Positions 50,001 through 59,023 of a stretch of DNA of 64,000 nt are shown here, piece after piece. A program made the position numbers and the translations under genes. The notes under the pieces are model-generated. The model was not told where the DNA came from. It searched no databases and was given only the letters and a program-made list of their open reading frames with translations. Where the stretch lies: the NCBI RefSeq assembly GCF_040712315.1, contig NC_134017.1:53163636-53227635 (forward strand), given 5' to 3'. Numbering within the stretch: position 1 is the first letter of the stretch; every line of letters starts with the position of its first letter. The stretch comes from Castanea sativa (Eukaryota > Streptophyta > Magnoliopsida > Fagales > Fagaceae).

Positions 50001-51738
50001 TATCTTTATGTTCCACTAGGTATCAGTCTGTTCTTGATTCTTTTCTATGATACAGTTTTTAGATTTTCCTGATGACCTTATCTTTTGGCAGTGAGATTTT
50101 TTTTTTTTTTTGGGTGATTATATTTTTACACTACCCATGTGCTTCAGCTATTGCCCCTCCCCCCCCCCCCTTTCTTTTTTCCCTTTCTTTTTATTTTTAT
50201 TTTTATAGGTAATAAAAGTTTTATTGATAACAGAAATGCAATGTGTTTACGATTGTAAACACATGGCAAAGAAAGAATACAAACAAATCAAACAGTAGAT
50301 CCCAAAGAAATAAGGAAATCAGACAAAGAAATACAATGCATGAGGCCCCAAATACGAGACCACTCAAACAAAGTCCTAGCTAGTGATGTCTTCAACAATT
50401 CAATAGGTCTCTCAATGTCCTCAAAAGTTCGGGCATTACGTTCCTTCTGTTAGTATTTTGGATCTTGAAGTATATGAGCTAACAAGTCTTTTTTCCCTTT
50501 CTAATACTAACTTATTACAAAAAATAAAAAAATAAGGGTCAACCTAAGGGCAATTAAGCCTCTATAAGCTCAAGATATAAAATACATCAATGTGCACAAT
50601 AATATAGAGAAAAATTAAATCTTTAAGAAACAAAAATTCAGCATTAATTTGTGTAAATATTGTAACAAGGAAAACAATTTCAATTCAATGAATCAAATTG
50701 GTCCAATGCTAAAGACAATAGAGTGATAGACCAGCTGTGACCAAGTACTGTGAAATTAACATTTCAAGGAAGCCACAAGTAACTCAAATTAATTTTTTTG
50801 ATAAGTAAATCAAATTAACTTATCTAAGCAATATCCTTAAGTTTTGGATCAGCTGTTCCTCCTGGCAGCATATGTGATATGTCTATCTCAGTCAGCATTC
50901 TCTCTTCTCATTCCCATTCCAAGCAACCTCTAACATCTTTCAGTTCTATTTCTTCCTAGCCTTGCCACTCATTTACCTCAACCTGTTGAACTAACGACAC
51001 TCATTTTAACTTAGGTTCCACAAGCTTAGAGGCACAATATTTATATTTTTTTTAAAAGGACAGACACATGGCTTTCTAGATTAGATCTTTTTGGATTATA
51101 TATAATCAAATATGTTGCCAATGAGCTCTAGCTAAAACCAAACCTCCTCCCCACATAAGAAAGGGTGGAGGGTAAGGCCGTGGGTTTGAAACTCCCTAGG
51201 CAATAGCTCTATCTATCAGTGGCACATCAGCTCCAAGAAGGTTGTGGACTAGTGGTGATGGTAAATGATAATAATTCGATTGCATTAATCGATTCAAATA
51301 TAATCCGAACCAATTCACAATACAATCAAGAAGGCCAATTTAAAAGGGTATTGTATGAATTTTCAAACTCCCACCACCCAAAAAAGAAAATTTATCAATC
51401 ATCATCCTACAAGTCAATCAACATCAAGAAAAAGCACCCAGTTTCCAAACCCATGAAATAAATCAATTTATAGAACGATACCCATAAAACAAAATCTCAA
51501 TCAAATGATCAAAACTGTGATGACAAAGAACTAAAAACTCAAAATACAGCTCCAATTAATAAAAGAATGAGATTGAGCAAGAAGAGAGGAACCTGAGATT
51601 ACGGTGACGCATTTTACAGGAAGCAGGAAGTAAGCGATAGGAAGGTGAGAAAAAACGAACAGTTGAGTGGTTGCTGCTGGAGTTCAGTCCACTCATCATC
51701 CCTTGGCTCAAAAACCATGTAGATAGCTTCACAGCCAT
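27374..51738 (-). CDS. SS4: Starch synthase 4, chloroplastic (GT5), 16 exons
   Basis: The enzyme transfers glucose from ADP-glucose to growing alpha-1,4-glucan chains in plastids. Family member SS4 helps start starch granules and sets their number and shape. Exons, 5' to 3': 51593-51738, 48639-49053, 46864-46945, 45661-46753, 45537-45588, 43945-44067, 43792-43867, 43501-43685, 43203-43397, 43009-43080, 41992-42201, 39965-40090, 28342-28491, 27958-28019, 27788-27863, 27374-27550. All introns are GT-AG and phases join without a stop to 1079 residues, close to the roughly 1040 of Arabidopsis SS4. Residues about 1-48 look like a transit peptide, 61-178 a tandem repeat, about 188-578 coiled coil, 582-1079 the GT5 catalytic region. 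ADP-glucose loop K596-[12 protein letters not shown] (715-722), EPCGLTQ (969-975) and K989-TGGL are present. The coiled coil, rather than starch-binding CBM53 repeats, separates SS4 from SS3. I judge it intact. Confidence 0.95.
29161..32797 (-). pseudogene. LINE ORF2: endonuclease, reverse transcriptase, zf-RVT
   Basis: The start [19 protein letters not shown] and VICLQETKL mark the apurinic-type endonuclease. The segment at 32179-32415 ([28 protein letters not shown]) is its C-terminal half. RT follows: [62 protein letters not shown]. Then [30 protein letters not shown] and a zf-RVT end with [18 protein letters not shown]. Nonsense changes include W-to-stop in the endonuclease and R-to-stop near 29305, plus frameshifts near 30470-30900. 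About 1.2 thousand codons of a once complete protein are recognisable. Confidence 0.9.
32844..34967 (-). pseudogene. LINE ORF1 (nucleic-acid-binding protein), broken
   Basis: The N-terminal piece (34967-34680) contains [20 protein letters not shown] and [20 protein letters not shown], typical of plant L1 ORF1 proteins. After a frameshift the remainder runs in one frame from 34589 to 32844, with a single in-frame TAG at 33615-33617. Its end [18 protein letters not shown] lies about 50 bases before the ORF2 start. The middle is low-complexity and repetitive (two SRGSRGQK / [12 protein letters not shown] blocks). Confidence 0.75.
35506..36304 (+). mobile_element. Probable solo LTR in SS4 intron 12
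   Basis: An abrupt change to GC-richer DNA begins TGTAGGGATGAAGGGCCCAG directly after an (ATT)n run. A TATA box TATATAA lies at 36096-36102, about 200 bases before the right end (...CATGTCTCA). The size of about 800 bp, TATA position and lack of any gag or pol fit a solo LTR on the plus strand, antisense to SS4. The flanks (ATTAT left, TTAAT right) are not an exact target duplication, so the right border is approximate. Confidence 0.5.
36305..36944. other. Intron 12 sequence, no element defined
   Basis: The sequence is AT-rich. A palindrome CCCAAAAATTTTGGG lies at 36760-36774 next to GATTAAGGCTT, a motif I have seen in dispersed plant repeats. No coding signal. Confidence 0.45.
36945..39170 (+). 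pseudogene. LINE ORF2 C-terminal fragment (zf-RVT), split by a hAT-like element
   Basis: Plus-strand frames give [18 protein letters not shown], then [15 protein letters not shown] wording and [15 protein letters not shown]. The zf-RVT block follows at 37467-37658 ([40 protein letters not shown]). Stops and frameshifts are frequent. LINE-like 3' sequence resumes after the insertion (39000-39170). It is antisense to SS4. Confidence 0.7.
37924..38992. mobile_element. hAT-like non-autonomous element nested in the LINE fragment
   Basis: The left end is CAGGGGCGGCTTAAGG; the right end reversed reads CAATGGTGGCTCCAGG. It is flanked by TCTCCAAG (37916-37923) and CCTCCAAG (38993-39000), an 8-bp target duplication with one difference. 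Length is 1069 bp. It contains an (ATT)n run (37975-38022). No transposase frame. Confidence 0.75.
39965..42201 (-). CDS. SS4: SS4 exons 11-12: linker and start of the GT5 C-terminal domain
   Basis: Exon 11 (41992-42201) encodes [20 protein letters not shown] and [13 protein letters not shown] to SSADVRKPL. Exon 12 (39965-40090) encodes [20 protein letters not shown] to [11 protein letters not shown]. Family members usually have Val before GCITR; here it is Leu. Intron 11 (40091-41991) carries a plus-strand LINE fragment, antisense to the gene. Confidence 0.95.
41000..41755 (+). pseudogene. LINE 3' fragment in SS4 intron 11
   Basis: The plus-strand zf-RVT end is recognisable: [24 protein letters not shown] with the Cys/His pattern, preceded by RPQRGFFYF. 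It then decays through a 3' UTR-like stretch to a short A run at 41742-41753, the tail. It is 5'-truncated and antisense to SS4. The zf-RVT segment is close to that of the large LINE in intron 12, so they may be one family. Confidence 0.75.
42525..42800. repeat. TTC/GAA-rich tract with ACTCGAG motifs in SS4 intron 10
   Basis: Long runs of TTC triplets (GAA on the SS4 sense strand) are interleaved with near-repeats of TCTGGGTTCTTCTTCT and ATCTGCCAT. The tract is bounded by CTCGAGTCTCTAA motifs at about 42530, 42744 and 42778. No splice signal of SS4 falls within it. It may be a small repeat element with CTCGAG-containing ends. Confidence 0.7.
43009..45588 (-). CDS. SS4: SS4 exons 5-10: GT5 N-terminal Rossmann domain
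   Basis: The exons encode [31 protein letters not shown] (ADP-glucose loop), [92 protein letters not shown] and [20 protein letters not shown]. Each block sits in its own exon: 45537-45588, 43945-44067, 43792-43867, 43501-43685, 43203-43397 and 43009-43080. All introns are short except intron 5 (44068-45536), which holds no recognised element. Confidence 0.95.
45661..46753 (-). CDS. SS4: SS4 exon 4: long coiled-coil region
   Basis: This is the largest exon (1093 nt, 363 full codons). It is dense in Leu, Glu, Lys and Gln with heptad spacing ([48 protein letters not shown] runs). Such coiled coils in SS4 mediate dimerisation and plastid positioning. The end ([20 protein letters not shown], then LTSSPTR) is conserved in SS4 just before the catalytic region. 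It joins exon 5 as Arg-Pro-GLYVIH when the acceptor ATCAG at 45589-45593 is used. Confidence 0.93.
46864..46945 (-). CDS. SS4: SS4 exon 3
   Basis: 27 residues, [20 protein letters not shown] through MIRYAEK, lead into [12 protein letters not shown] of exon 4. The donor is GTAGGA and the acceptor CTCACAG. The small exon is conserved in SS4. Confidence 0.88.
48639..49053 (-). CDS. SS4: SS4 exon 2 with in-frame 59-residue tandem duplication
   Basis: The acceptor is TACAG (before 49053) and the donor GTATGG (48633-48638), giving phase 0 into exon 3. Residues 61-119 and 120-178 are near-copies, both starting SHEQPP and both containing [18 protein letters not shown]. The region is acidic and predicted disordered; it links the transit peptide to the coiled coil. 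The choice of GTATGG rather than a later donor keeps the frame into [15 protein letters not shown] evidence would settle this donor. Confidence 0.82.
48682..49035 (-). repeat. 177-bp direct tandem repeat inside SS4 exon 2
   Basis: The two units are offset by exactly 177 bp (48682-48858 and 48859-49035). By eye about 11 positions differ, near 94% identity. The unit is a multiple of three, so the reading frame is kept. Confidence 0.93.
49723..50100. repeat. 198-bp tandem duplication in SS4 intron 1
   Basis: TGGTGTCTTTGTATAGAAAG (49723) recurs at 49921 as TGGTGTCTGTGTATAGAAAG. The two units stay aligned through ATTCCAGCAAAGTC and ACTAGGTATCAGTC to TGAGATTTTT. By eye identity is about 90%. No coding content. 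Confidence 0.88.
50101..50460 (-). mobile_element. Short 3' end of an L1-type LINE in SS4 intron 1
   Basis: T/C-rich tails (50099-50112 and 50160-50200) are followed by AGGTAATAAAAGTTTTATTG and sequence resembling the 3' end of plant LINEs read backward, including CATGAGGCCCCAAATACGAG. The layout matches the 3' end of the intron 12 LINE but diverges in sequence. Extreme 5' truncation is inferred. Confidence 0.45.
51593..51738 (-). CDS. SS4: SS4 exon 1: start codon and transit peptide
   Basis: The ATG at 51736-51738 sits in a good plant context (GAAAATGGC). The 48 residues begin [15 protein letters not shown], are rich in Ser and basic residues and nearly lack acidic ones, as expected for a chloroplast transit peptide. 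The exon ends AG before the donor GTTCCT; the split Ser codon is completed by exon 2. Confidence 0.88.
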
Positions 51739-51777
51739 TTTCGATCAAATCCAATAACACTCTCTCTCTTTCTCAAT

Positions 51778-51789
51778 CTATATCAGCAT
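51778..51789 (-). promoter_or_regulatory. Three-codon uORF in the SS4 leader
   Basis: ATG CTG ATA TAG lies 39 nt upstream of the SS4 start and about 90 nt downstream of the TATA box, so it should be in the 5' UTR. It encodes Met-Leu-Ile. Such minimal uORFs can slow initiation at the main ATG; any effect here is an inference. Confidence 0.55.
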
Positions 51790-51880
51790 GTAATAAAAGA
51801 GAGAAACACTAAGCAATCAAGTAAAAGATAAATAGATAGATAGATAGATGGAACAACCGGTTTCTTGGCCACAACGATTA

Positions 51881-51890
51881 TATATTTATA
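51881..51890 (-). promoter_or_regulatory. SS4 core promoter TATA box
   Basis: On the minus strand this reads TATAAATATA, 143 nt upstream of the SS4 ATG. Transcription would then start near 51850-51860, giving a leader of about 115 nt that contains a TATC tetranucleotide run. A GATAAG I-box-type light motif occurs on the minus strand at 52095-52100, about 210 bp upstream of the TATA. Confidence 0.65.
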
Positions 51891-54628
51891 CGAGAATCTA
51901 GAGAAAAGTTGACATATTAACAGTACTGTACACACAACACAGTAGTACAGTACTATTAATATACGTTTCTGACTCAACACTCTTTCTCTTTGTCTGGATT
52001 TTGAGTCTTGGTGTTGGTGTGGCATCTTTGATTCGAGAAATGAATGTGTGATGGTACGTGCGGGTTTTACATGTGACAAAGACAACGTTACTACCTTATC
52101 TGAAACGAATGAACCAACGGTTGATTCCACATGGGTCCGAGTCCGACGTAATGAATGGTGATGGGTTTGTGTTAAGGAAAAGGGCTTAGGTGAGGTCGAC
52201 TGCAGCTTGTTTTTACTTGCTCCGGGGCTTGACTTGCCATGTTTACTTTGAACTTGAAGCGACCTCTTAAAATAATTGTCCTTTTGACTTGAGATTTGTG
52301 ATGAGTGATGCAATTTACCGTATATTTAAATGGAGTAAATTTTATTATTTATTTATTAGAATTATGAGCGGAGAACTTAAGGTATTATATTTAAGAATAA
52401 AACTGAGGTCTGTTTCTTAAGTTCTCTTCTTAAAATTTTACTGTATGAATTTTTTCTTATAAAATAGAAATATATGTTTTAGTTAAATAGCTACATGGTT
52501 GAATTTTATGAGAGAAACTCAAAGAACAGCACATACAGTACTATATCTAAATTTTGTCATATATTTAAGAAAATATATATATATATTTATGTTCTTATAT
52601 TTAGGCCTAACAAAATGATATTGATTTAACTATCCAACTTGATAGGATTCCTAAGTCTAACAGCTAGTTCAGGGAAATGAATGAAATAAAAATGAATTAA
52701 AACAAGATTTAGAATATTCTTTCTTTCTTTTATTTGGGAGTTTTAATAAAGAGAATGAAAAAAAATTTCATTTGTTTGTAAGTTTAAGTGAAAGTGAATG
52801 GAATAAGCAAGATGGAACACTCATTACTCTCTATCTCCTCAAATTTCAAATTTTCATTCCTTCTAAAATTGAGAGAAGTTGGAAAATTTTCAATTAAATT
52901 TAATGATTTTTTTTTTCTAAAACTCTCAAAATACCCCTACATATTCAATCATTTATTTTAATGAACTTTTTTTTATGAGATTTATTTTAATGAACTTTTT
53001 TTATGAGATTTATTTTAATGAACTTGATTTCTCCTTCTCTGAGTTTTGGGTTCAGGTTTAATTATGGCTTTGCCTCTCAATAGACAATTTGGGAGTCATC
53101 TTAAGATTGAAGTAGAATTTGATGTTACGTGTCCCTAGTCACTGGATTTCCTCTTGAACAAGATAATTTAACATACTTTTGGGTTCCTTTTAAATATGAA
53201 AAAAAAAAAAAAAAATTTGGGAAACTTTTGCCGTGCATGTGATATGAGTGGCCATATATGAACAGAAAGTATTGCAGTGAGACAGGTGTTCAACTTATGA
53301 TGAAGAAAGATGTAACATGTGGGATATATACTAAATGACCAAAAGTTGATAAATGAGAAACTCAAATCGGCAGTGACTGGAGAAATTTGGGGAATTTACA
53401 TAGATTAGATTTGGTTGCAACTTACCAAATAACCAGAATTATGTCAATCTAATTTAGTACCCAGACAAGAGTTGAACCCACCTATCCCCATAAAGCAGGC
53501 CCATTTAACCAACAACCCAACCCACCAAACACTAACCATTCAAATGGCTTTAGCTGAGCCCAATAACTCAAATACAATCTCAACAACTAAGAATTACTTG
53601 GAAGAAGAGAGAGATGGGAGGGGCTGGTGGCTGAATAAAATGAAATGGGGAACCCAATGTGCAATTTGTATCACTATCTTCCTTTGATGTGGTATAGTCC
53701 TGCATGAAAAATGTCATAATCTTAGAAAAGCAATAAACAAAAGCATACAATAAAATTTAACTTAAAAAAAAAATTGTGATTTCATTGTATCATTAAGATG
53801 CTTTCCTAAATCATATTCTTATAGAGCTAAGCATAGGATAAACGCAAAACATCTTAAGTGGAAAAATCGATGCTTCAACATCTCCTAAGAAAGGGGGAAT
53901 GGAAGCAAAGAGTTAAACTCAACAAGTAAAACTAAGAAAAAAAATTATTGAAATAATGGAATTGAATTTAGCCATAACCACCCAGACTCAACTAGGCTTC
54001 AAGCCATTACCAAAATATTATAATTTCCGCAATAACTCAATTAGTAACAGTATATTTACAAAATTTCCTAAAAAAATATAATATATAAAAGCAATGGACA
54101 CAATAAACAAAAAATCACAAAAATTTGAGCTAAGGTAACAAAAATATAAAGATAAATTGAAAGGGAAAATTTTTACCTGCCATTGGAATCCCAAAGTGAA
54201 AGAGAAGGGGATAGGCGATTGAAGTTTTCATGGGTAAAATGGTATATTCAAAATATGAGATGTCTCCCATTTTAATTGGTTGGTCTCATCAAATGTGGTG
54301 TTGATGTGGAGAGTGTCTCATAAGATACTTTCTTTCTTTTTAAAGATTCCCCCCACAACACTTGATTGAAGAGGCATCGAGGTATGGGAATGTGATTTGG
54401 GGTTAATTGGCAAAATCACTTAAAAACTAGAGAATTCATTTGGGTTTGGGTGTGGTGGAATAACTTTAGTTTTCACATCTACCCTCCACTAGAGGAGATG
54501 GTAGACTTGTCATCTGGAAAGCATGGACATAGCATTTTGCTTGCCATTTTTGTGTCAAAGACGTTCAAGACACGAAGTACGCATGGGACATGGCTGCACA
54601 TGTATCCCATCTGTTTTTTTATTTCAAA
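51891..54628. other. SS4 upstream region and intergenic DNA
   Basis: The first 400 bp (to about 52310) are less AT-rich than the rest and are the likely SS4 promoter. A 176-codon minus-strand open frame there (51783-52313) overlaps the TATA box and shows no family pattern, so I do not call it. Beyond, 52320-54628 is AT-rich without recognised genes or elements. A TTTATTTTAATGAACTTTTTT unit is repeated near 52957-53020. Confidence 0.5.
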
Positions 54629-55215
54629 CTAGTAAGTTTCCCGTGCGATGCACATATACTGTTATAATGTTTTATGTAAATTTATTTTTGGAAAATATTA
54701 TACATATATTATAGCATAATTATTATAAAACTTTGTTAGTAATGAGTTCATCATAAAAAGTAACAATTATAAATTGCACACATATATCTATTACAATTAT
54801 TTTGTTCAAGTAATGAGCAATAATTAAAAAAACTTGGAATAATATTGTATAATAAAAGTTGATAAAAGCATATTAATTCATTCTATATTATTAATTTTTA
54901 TTATATGATGTAATAAAAAGCTTCATTGTGATTTTTTTTTTTTTTGTTTCTTCAATCTTTGTTATTGCGGTATGGTGATACTTGTTATCATCATCAGTTT
55001 CTCCATCTTCAACGTTTGAAGTTTAGTTCATCCATATTTGTTCAATTTTTGAGCTTTCATCATTTTTCCCTTTTGTTGCATCATTTGTGTTAATCACTAA
55101 TGAATTGACATCGAGAGACTCTTGATTGGATCTTACAAAGTTTGGACTTTGTCGCTAAGATTTTTCATATTATTTACTTTTATATAAAATTTCAATGATG
55201 TTACGTTTTTTTGTA

Positions 55216-55250
<35 letters not shown>

Positions 55251-56872
55251 AATTTTGGAATAGTGTAGCAAAAAGAATTAATATAGCATATTAAATTGTG
55301 TATTTTTTTTTCTACCATACCTTTTTATCATTTGAAAGTACATAAAAAATCTTAGCAACTATATAATTTTCAAAATTATCCTTTAGATTGAATTCATTCA
55401 AATGAAGTAGAGAAATCCATTTTTTTTCCTAATTTTTTTTTCAAATCATGTGGGATTCGTTCTTCAATATCAATATTTTTACAATAATTTAAATAAGTAG
55501 TACCTCAGTGTATTTTTCAACAAGATCTCTTGTAGATTCATTTAGGATTTTCTCGACATCTCGATCAAATATCACAAAATTTGTTTTGTTAGTTGCATCA
55601 AAAACTTCAATTTGAATCATGTATCTGAAGTAGTTTGCAATTGTATATATATAATAGTTATAGTGAGATAAATATATTATAAATATCTGGAGAGTATGTA
55701 GTTAATGTGAGTGCCTCTAACTTTGGGATAGAAAGATTTATTTTTGTTTCACATTTTGCACACCAAAATGATTTTGCTTGTGATTTGACAGTCCTTTCAT
55801 AAAGTACGCACATAATGTAATACCAACCTATTGTTGTATTAATGTTACTTATTATTGCAATACCTTAGCAGTTCACATCTTGCAAAAAACTTTGAAATTA
55901 ATATGCATTATTTTTTTTTAATGTAAATAATATGATGTATTATTATTTTTTTACGTAAATGATGAGTATAATTTGAAATGATTAACAAACCTGTTTCTTA
56001 GGATCTCATTCAATATATTTTATCTTTATTGTTGTCTTCATATTATTTAAGAATCAATCCTCCTATGAAAATTGTTTTGCATGTATTTTTGGTTTTTCTT
56101 GTATAGAATCATGTTTTTTACCAGTCCTATCATTAAATTTTTTTTAAAGAAAATATTAAGTTAATGGCATTTTGTGAGATAGTAGATGATATTTATTAGA
56201 CTTTTTTGTTATTATAAATTTTAGAAATATGCACTTGTCAATTATTTCAGCAACCTCAGGAATCTTAAGATTTTTTTTTTTTTTTTTTTTTGCACTGGTC
56301 AATGACAAATGACAGAAATTTGTCTGCATAAATTGCATAGAACATTATTAATAGACAAAAGCATATTGAATTGAAATTGGGAAAAAATGAAGACATGATT
56401 TCATGAGAATGAGATTTTCTAGAAGTATCATCTATATGTGGGAGAGGAAGAAGAGAGTTTGTTTTTGCTTTGATTTACATGTGGTAAGGGTCAAACTTGG
56501 GTCATAATATGTAAGGTAAGAACTGTGCTTGAGTTTTTCATAAAGTTTGATCTACTTTTAAAAGCTAGTCCATTTTATAGTGAACAAATTTTGGTCTAAT
56601 GGGTCTAATTGTCAAGAACAGCTTATATTTTATATAATAGTAAAAAGAAGTTATTATGATCTATTGGGTAACAGTAAAAAAAACTTAATAGAAAGAGGTA
56701 AAAAATGATAATTTTATATAATAGTAAAAATAAGTTACTATGATCTATTGGGTAATGGTTAAAAAAACTTAATGAAAAATGGTAAAAAAAATGTTAAATG
56801 CAATTTTAGAGTGCCACGTGGCAGAACCTCATGCACTCTCACATGAGATCTCTGTTTTTATATATATATTGA
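54629..56872 (-). mobile_element. Helitron family A, minus strand, with RPA-like remnant
   Basis: Read on the minus strand it begins TCAATATATATATAAAAACA (A|TC, 56871-56872) with the family motif CAGAGATCTCATG and GTGCATGAGGTTCTGCCACG. It ends CTAG|T (54629-54632), preceded by the short hairpin GTGCATCGCAC. The 2244-bp element includes, in the same orientation, remnants of a replication protein A-like gene (55500-55830), cargo well known in plant Helitrons. No Rep/helicase was seen. Confidence 0.85.
55500..55830 (-). pseudogene. RPA1-like C-terminal domain fragment carried by a Helitron
   Basis: On the minus strand, a Cys-containing block (KSFWCAKCETK) is followed, after an apparent intron (about 55625-55735), by YMIQIEVFDATNKTNFVIFD and RDVEKILNESTRDLVEKY. 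This matches the zinc-ribbon plus OB-fold pattern of the RPA1 C-terminal domain (Rep_fac-A_C), where WC..C precedes a Y-(hydrophobic)-V-D-T-FVLFD(R) stretch. Upstream and downstream domains are not recognisable and stops flank the pieces. It probably derives from the RPA-like protein of an autonomous Helitron. Confidence 0.65.
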
Positions 56873-56985
56873 TTGATTGATTATCAAACAAGGCTGGAAC
56901 ATGACAAAGACATAGCCAGGACATAGGGTATGTCGAAAAAATAAAGAAAAAAATGGAAAAAAATTGTAAGTATTAGTGTCCTTTC

Positions 56986-57026
<41 letters not shown>

Positions 57027-57081
57027 GAATTCAATGAAAAGAAGCAACGGTAAAATTCTGAGAGGGTGTTAGTACATGCAC

Positions 57082-57262
57082 TTAAAAACTGAAAACATGT
57101 GTTTGAAAACATATGTGGAAATATGTGTGGATGAAAAAGTGTGTGGAAATACATGTAATGTTTAAAAACTGAAAACATGTGTTTGAAAACATATGTGGAA
57201 ATATGTGTGGATGAAAAAGTGTGTGGAAATACATGTAATGTTTAAAAACTGAAAACATGTGT
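57082..57262. repeat. 80-bp tandem repeat, about 2.3 copies
   Basis: Units starting TTAAAAACTGAAAACATGTG lie at 57082, 57162 and 57242. The first two are almost identical. Open frames across them are by-products of the repeat. Confidence 0.9.
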
Positions 57263-58137
57263 TTGAGTGAGTGTACCAAACAGAGCCTGAGTCCCTCTAA
57301 TTAAAGATGAAAGCCAAATCAACCTACTCCAGCAGTTAGTAAACCAAGATTTATTAGTGTTGAAAGGACAAAGAAAATTTATCTTTCTTTGTTTTTTCCA
57401 GATCCAACTTTTTTTGAGATAAGATTGAATTTTTTTTTCTACCAAAAAAAAAAATCTTCCTTCAAAGTTTAAAATTTTATTTTCTCCTTGTGTGTTTATG
57501 GTATAAAGATAGGAATTTTTCTTATTCCAAATCATTATATTGACTTAGAATGGTATTCTAACTATCTTGATTTACATATTGTAGCCATGGCTGACTCAAT
57601 ATAATCTGGGGATTAAAAATTCAAAACAATAGATATAAGTAAAATTTTTAATATTGATTACATATTTTTTATTTAGCTTTTTTAGACAAATTCTTGACTC
57701 TGCCCTTGATTCTTAGACACCATCTGCGCCAATAATAAAATTTGACATATTTTATTAGAGAAATGATAGTTGAATAATATATTTCTTTTTTGTTTTTTTA
57801 TATCATTTGACATCATAAGTTTTTCACATGATAAAATCTACAAGAACATATTATTATATCTTATATGATTATGCGATTCATACGAAATGACTAGAGACAG
57901 AGAAATAGTGATCAAAAGATACTGATTTTATACATGTTCACAACTCACAAGATCTTAAACCATGTTCAAATAGATGATTCAAACTTGTTTTACTTATTTT
58001 CTTCTTGTGAACATTATCAAAATAAACGTAATTCATCATTTGTCTCTAAATTAATATTTGTTTACTTAATTTTATACTTCAAGCAAATAGGTTTCTATTT
58101 GTCTCTTAAATTTCATGACAACATCAATTATAATTAA
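57263..58137. other. Intergenic DNA, no gene seen
   Basis: A possible small hAT-like MITE lies near 57583-57710: the left side reads GCCATGGCTGACTC and the right side reversed CAAGGGCAGAGTCAAG. No exact target duplication was found, so I do not call it separately. The rest is AT-rich. Confidence 0.4.
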
Positions 58138-58552
58138 CTAGTTTGTAACTCTATACATATGCATGGATACATTTAAAATAAGATGTATGATATGATTCCT
58201 ATATATATAATTTAAATACTATTAATAGTCATTTTTATATTTTGTTAACTCTTTAAATTTTTTTGTAAAGATAGTATTAAGTATAAAATGTAAATTGTCC
58301 ATTTTTATTTATTTATTGTGAAGCACTTTTTTTTTTTTTTTACGATTTACTTATTCTAGACTCTTTTGGTTTTTGTACTTAATAACTTACTTGGATAAAT
58401 ATTTATAATGTGGTCCAACATTTGATTCTAAAATTAAGAAATAAAACTCTTTAAGAATAAATAATTTAGGACACATTGCGCAAAATTGGAACTCTAATTT
58501 GGAATTTTAATTTGAGTTTCTCTCAACTTCACCTATTATTATTATATATAAA
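58138..58552 (-). mobile_element. Short non-autonomous Helitron, family B, minus strand
   Basis: On the minus strand it ends CTAG (58138-58141), preceded by ATGCATATGTATAGAGTTAC, matching the ATGCAT-type 3' end at 23520-23552. The 5' side carries GAGAGAAACTCAAATTAAAA and GCGCAATGTGTCC, the family's subterminal motifs. At about 415 bp it is likely the basic form of the family. The 5' TC is decayed, so the right border is approximate. Confidence 0.72.
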
Positions 58553-59023
58553 TTATTACAACTACATCAACCAAACAAAAATAATGCCAATGAACTTTTG
58601 GGTCAAGTGGCACCTTCACACTCATAAGCATGAGATGATAAATGCATTCCAAATTTCAAATCCCCTTGCCGTGCATGAGGGTAACCTACCCAAAAAAACA
58701 AGTAGAAAACCAAAATAATAATAATAATAATAATAATAATAATTAAAAAAAAAACCACTATCTAAGGAACGTTGTCAAATTGTCAATACTCCACACATAT
58801 CAACTAAAAATTAGAAGAGAAATATGTGACAATTAGAAGAAAAAAAAATTAAAAGCAGTTTATAAAATGTTAACCCAAAAGGCAGACAAAAAAAAAAAAG
58901 AAAAAAAGCACCCCTTATGTACAATTATTTTTTGGGACTTACAATATAAAAAGTGGGCAGTTTTAGAATCTTCAGATGGCTAAACAAGAAGTGATTCAGC
59001 ATTGAAAAAAAGAAGAAGATAAA
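58553..59023. other. Intergenic DNA, no gene seen
   Basis: It contains an (AAT)n run at about 58714-58743 and A-rich stretches. No coding or transposon signature. Confidence 0.5.

Noticed and set aside
27374..51738. Assignment of the starch synthase to class SS3 or SS1/SS2
   Set aside because: The N-terminal half is a long coiled coil with no carbohydrate-binding repeats as in SS3, and it is far longer than the N-termini of SS1/SS2. The 16-exon layout and the catalytic sequence fit SS4.
51783..52313. 176-codon minus-strand open frame just upstream of SS4
   Set aside because: It spans the SS4 TATA box and predicted leader, has no family signature, and ends in AT-rich low-complexity codons. 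It is more likely promoter sequence.
57583..57710. Small hAT-like MITE
   Set aside because: The ends GCCATGGCTGACTC and CAAGGGCAGAGTC are only loosely inverted and no clean 8-bp duplication flanks them.
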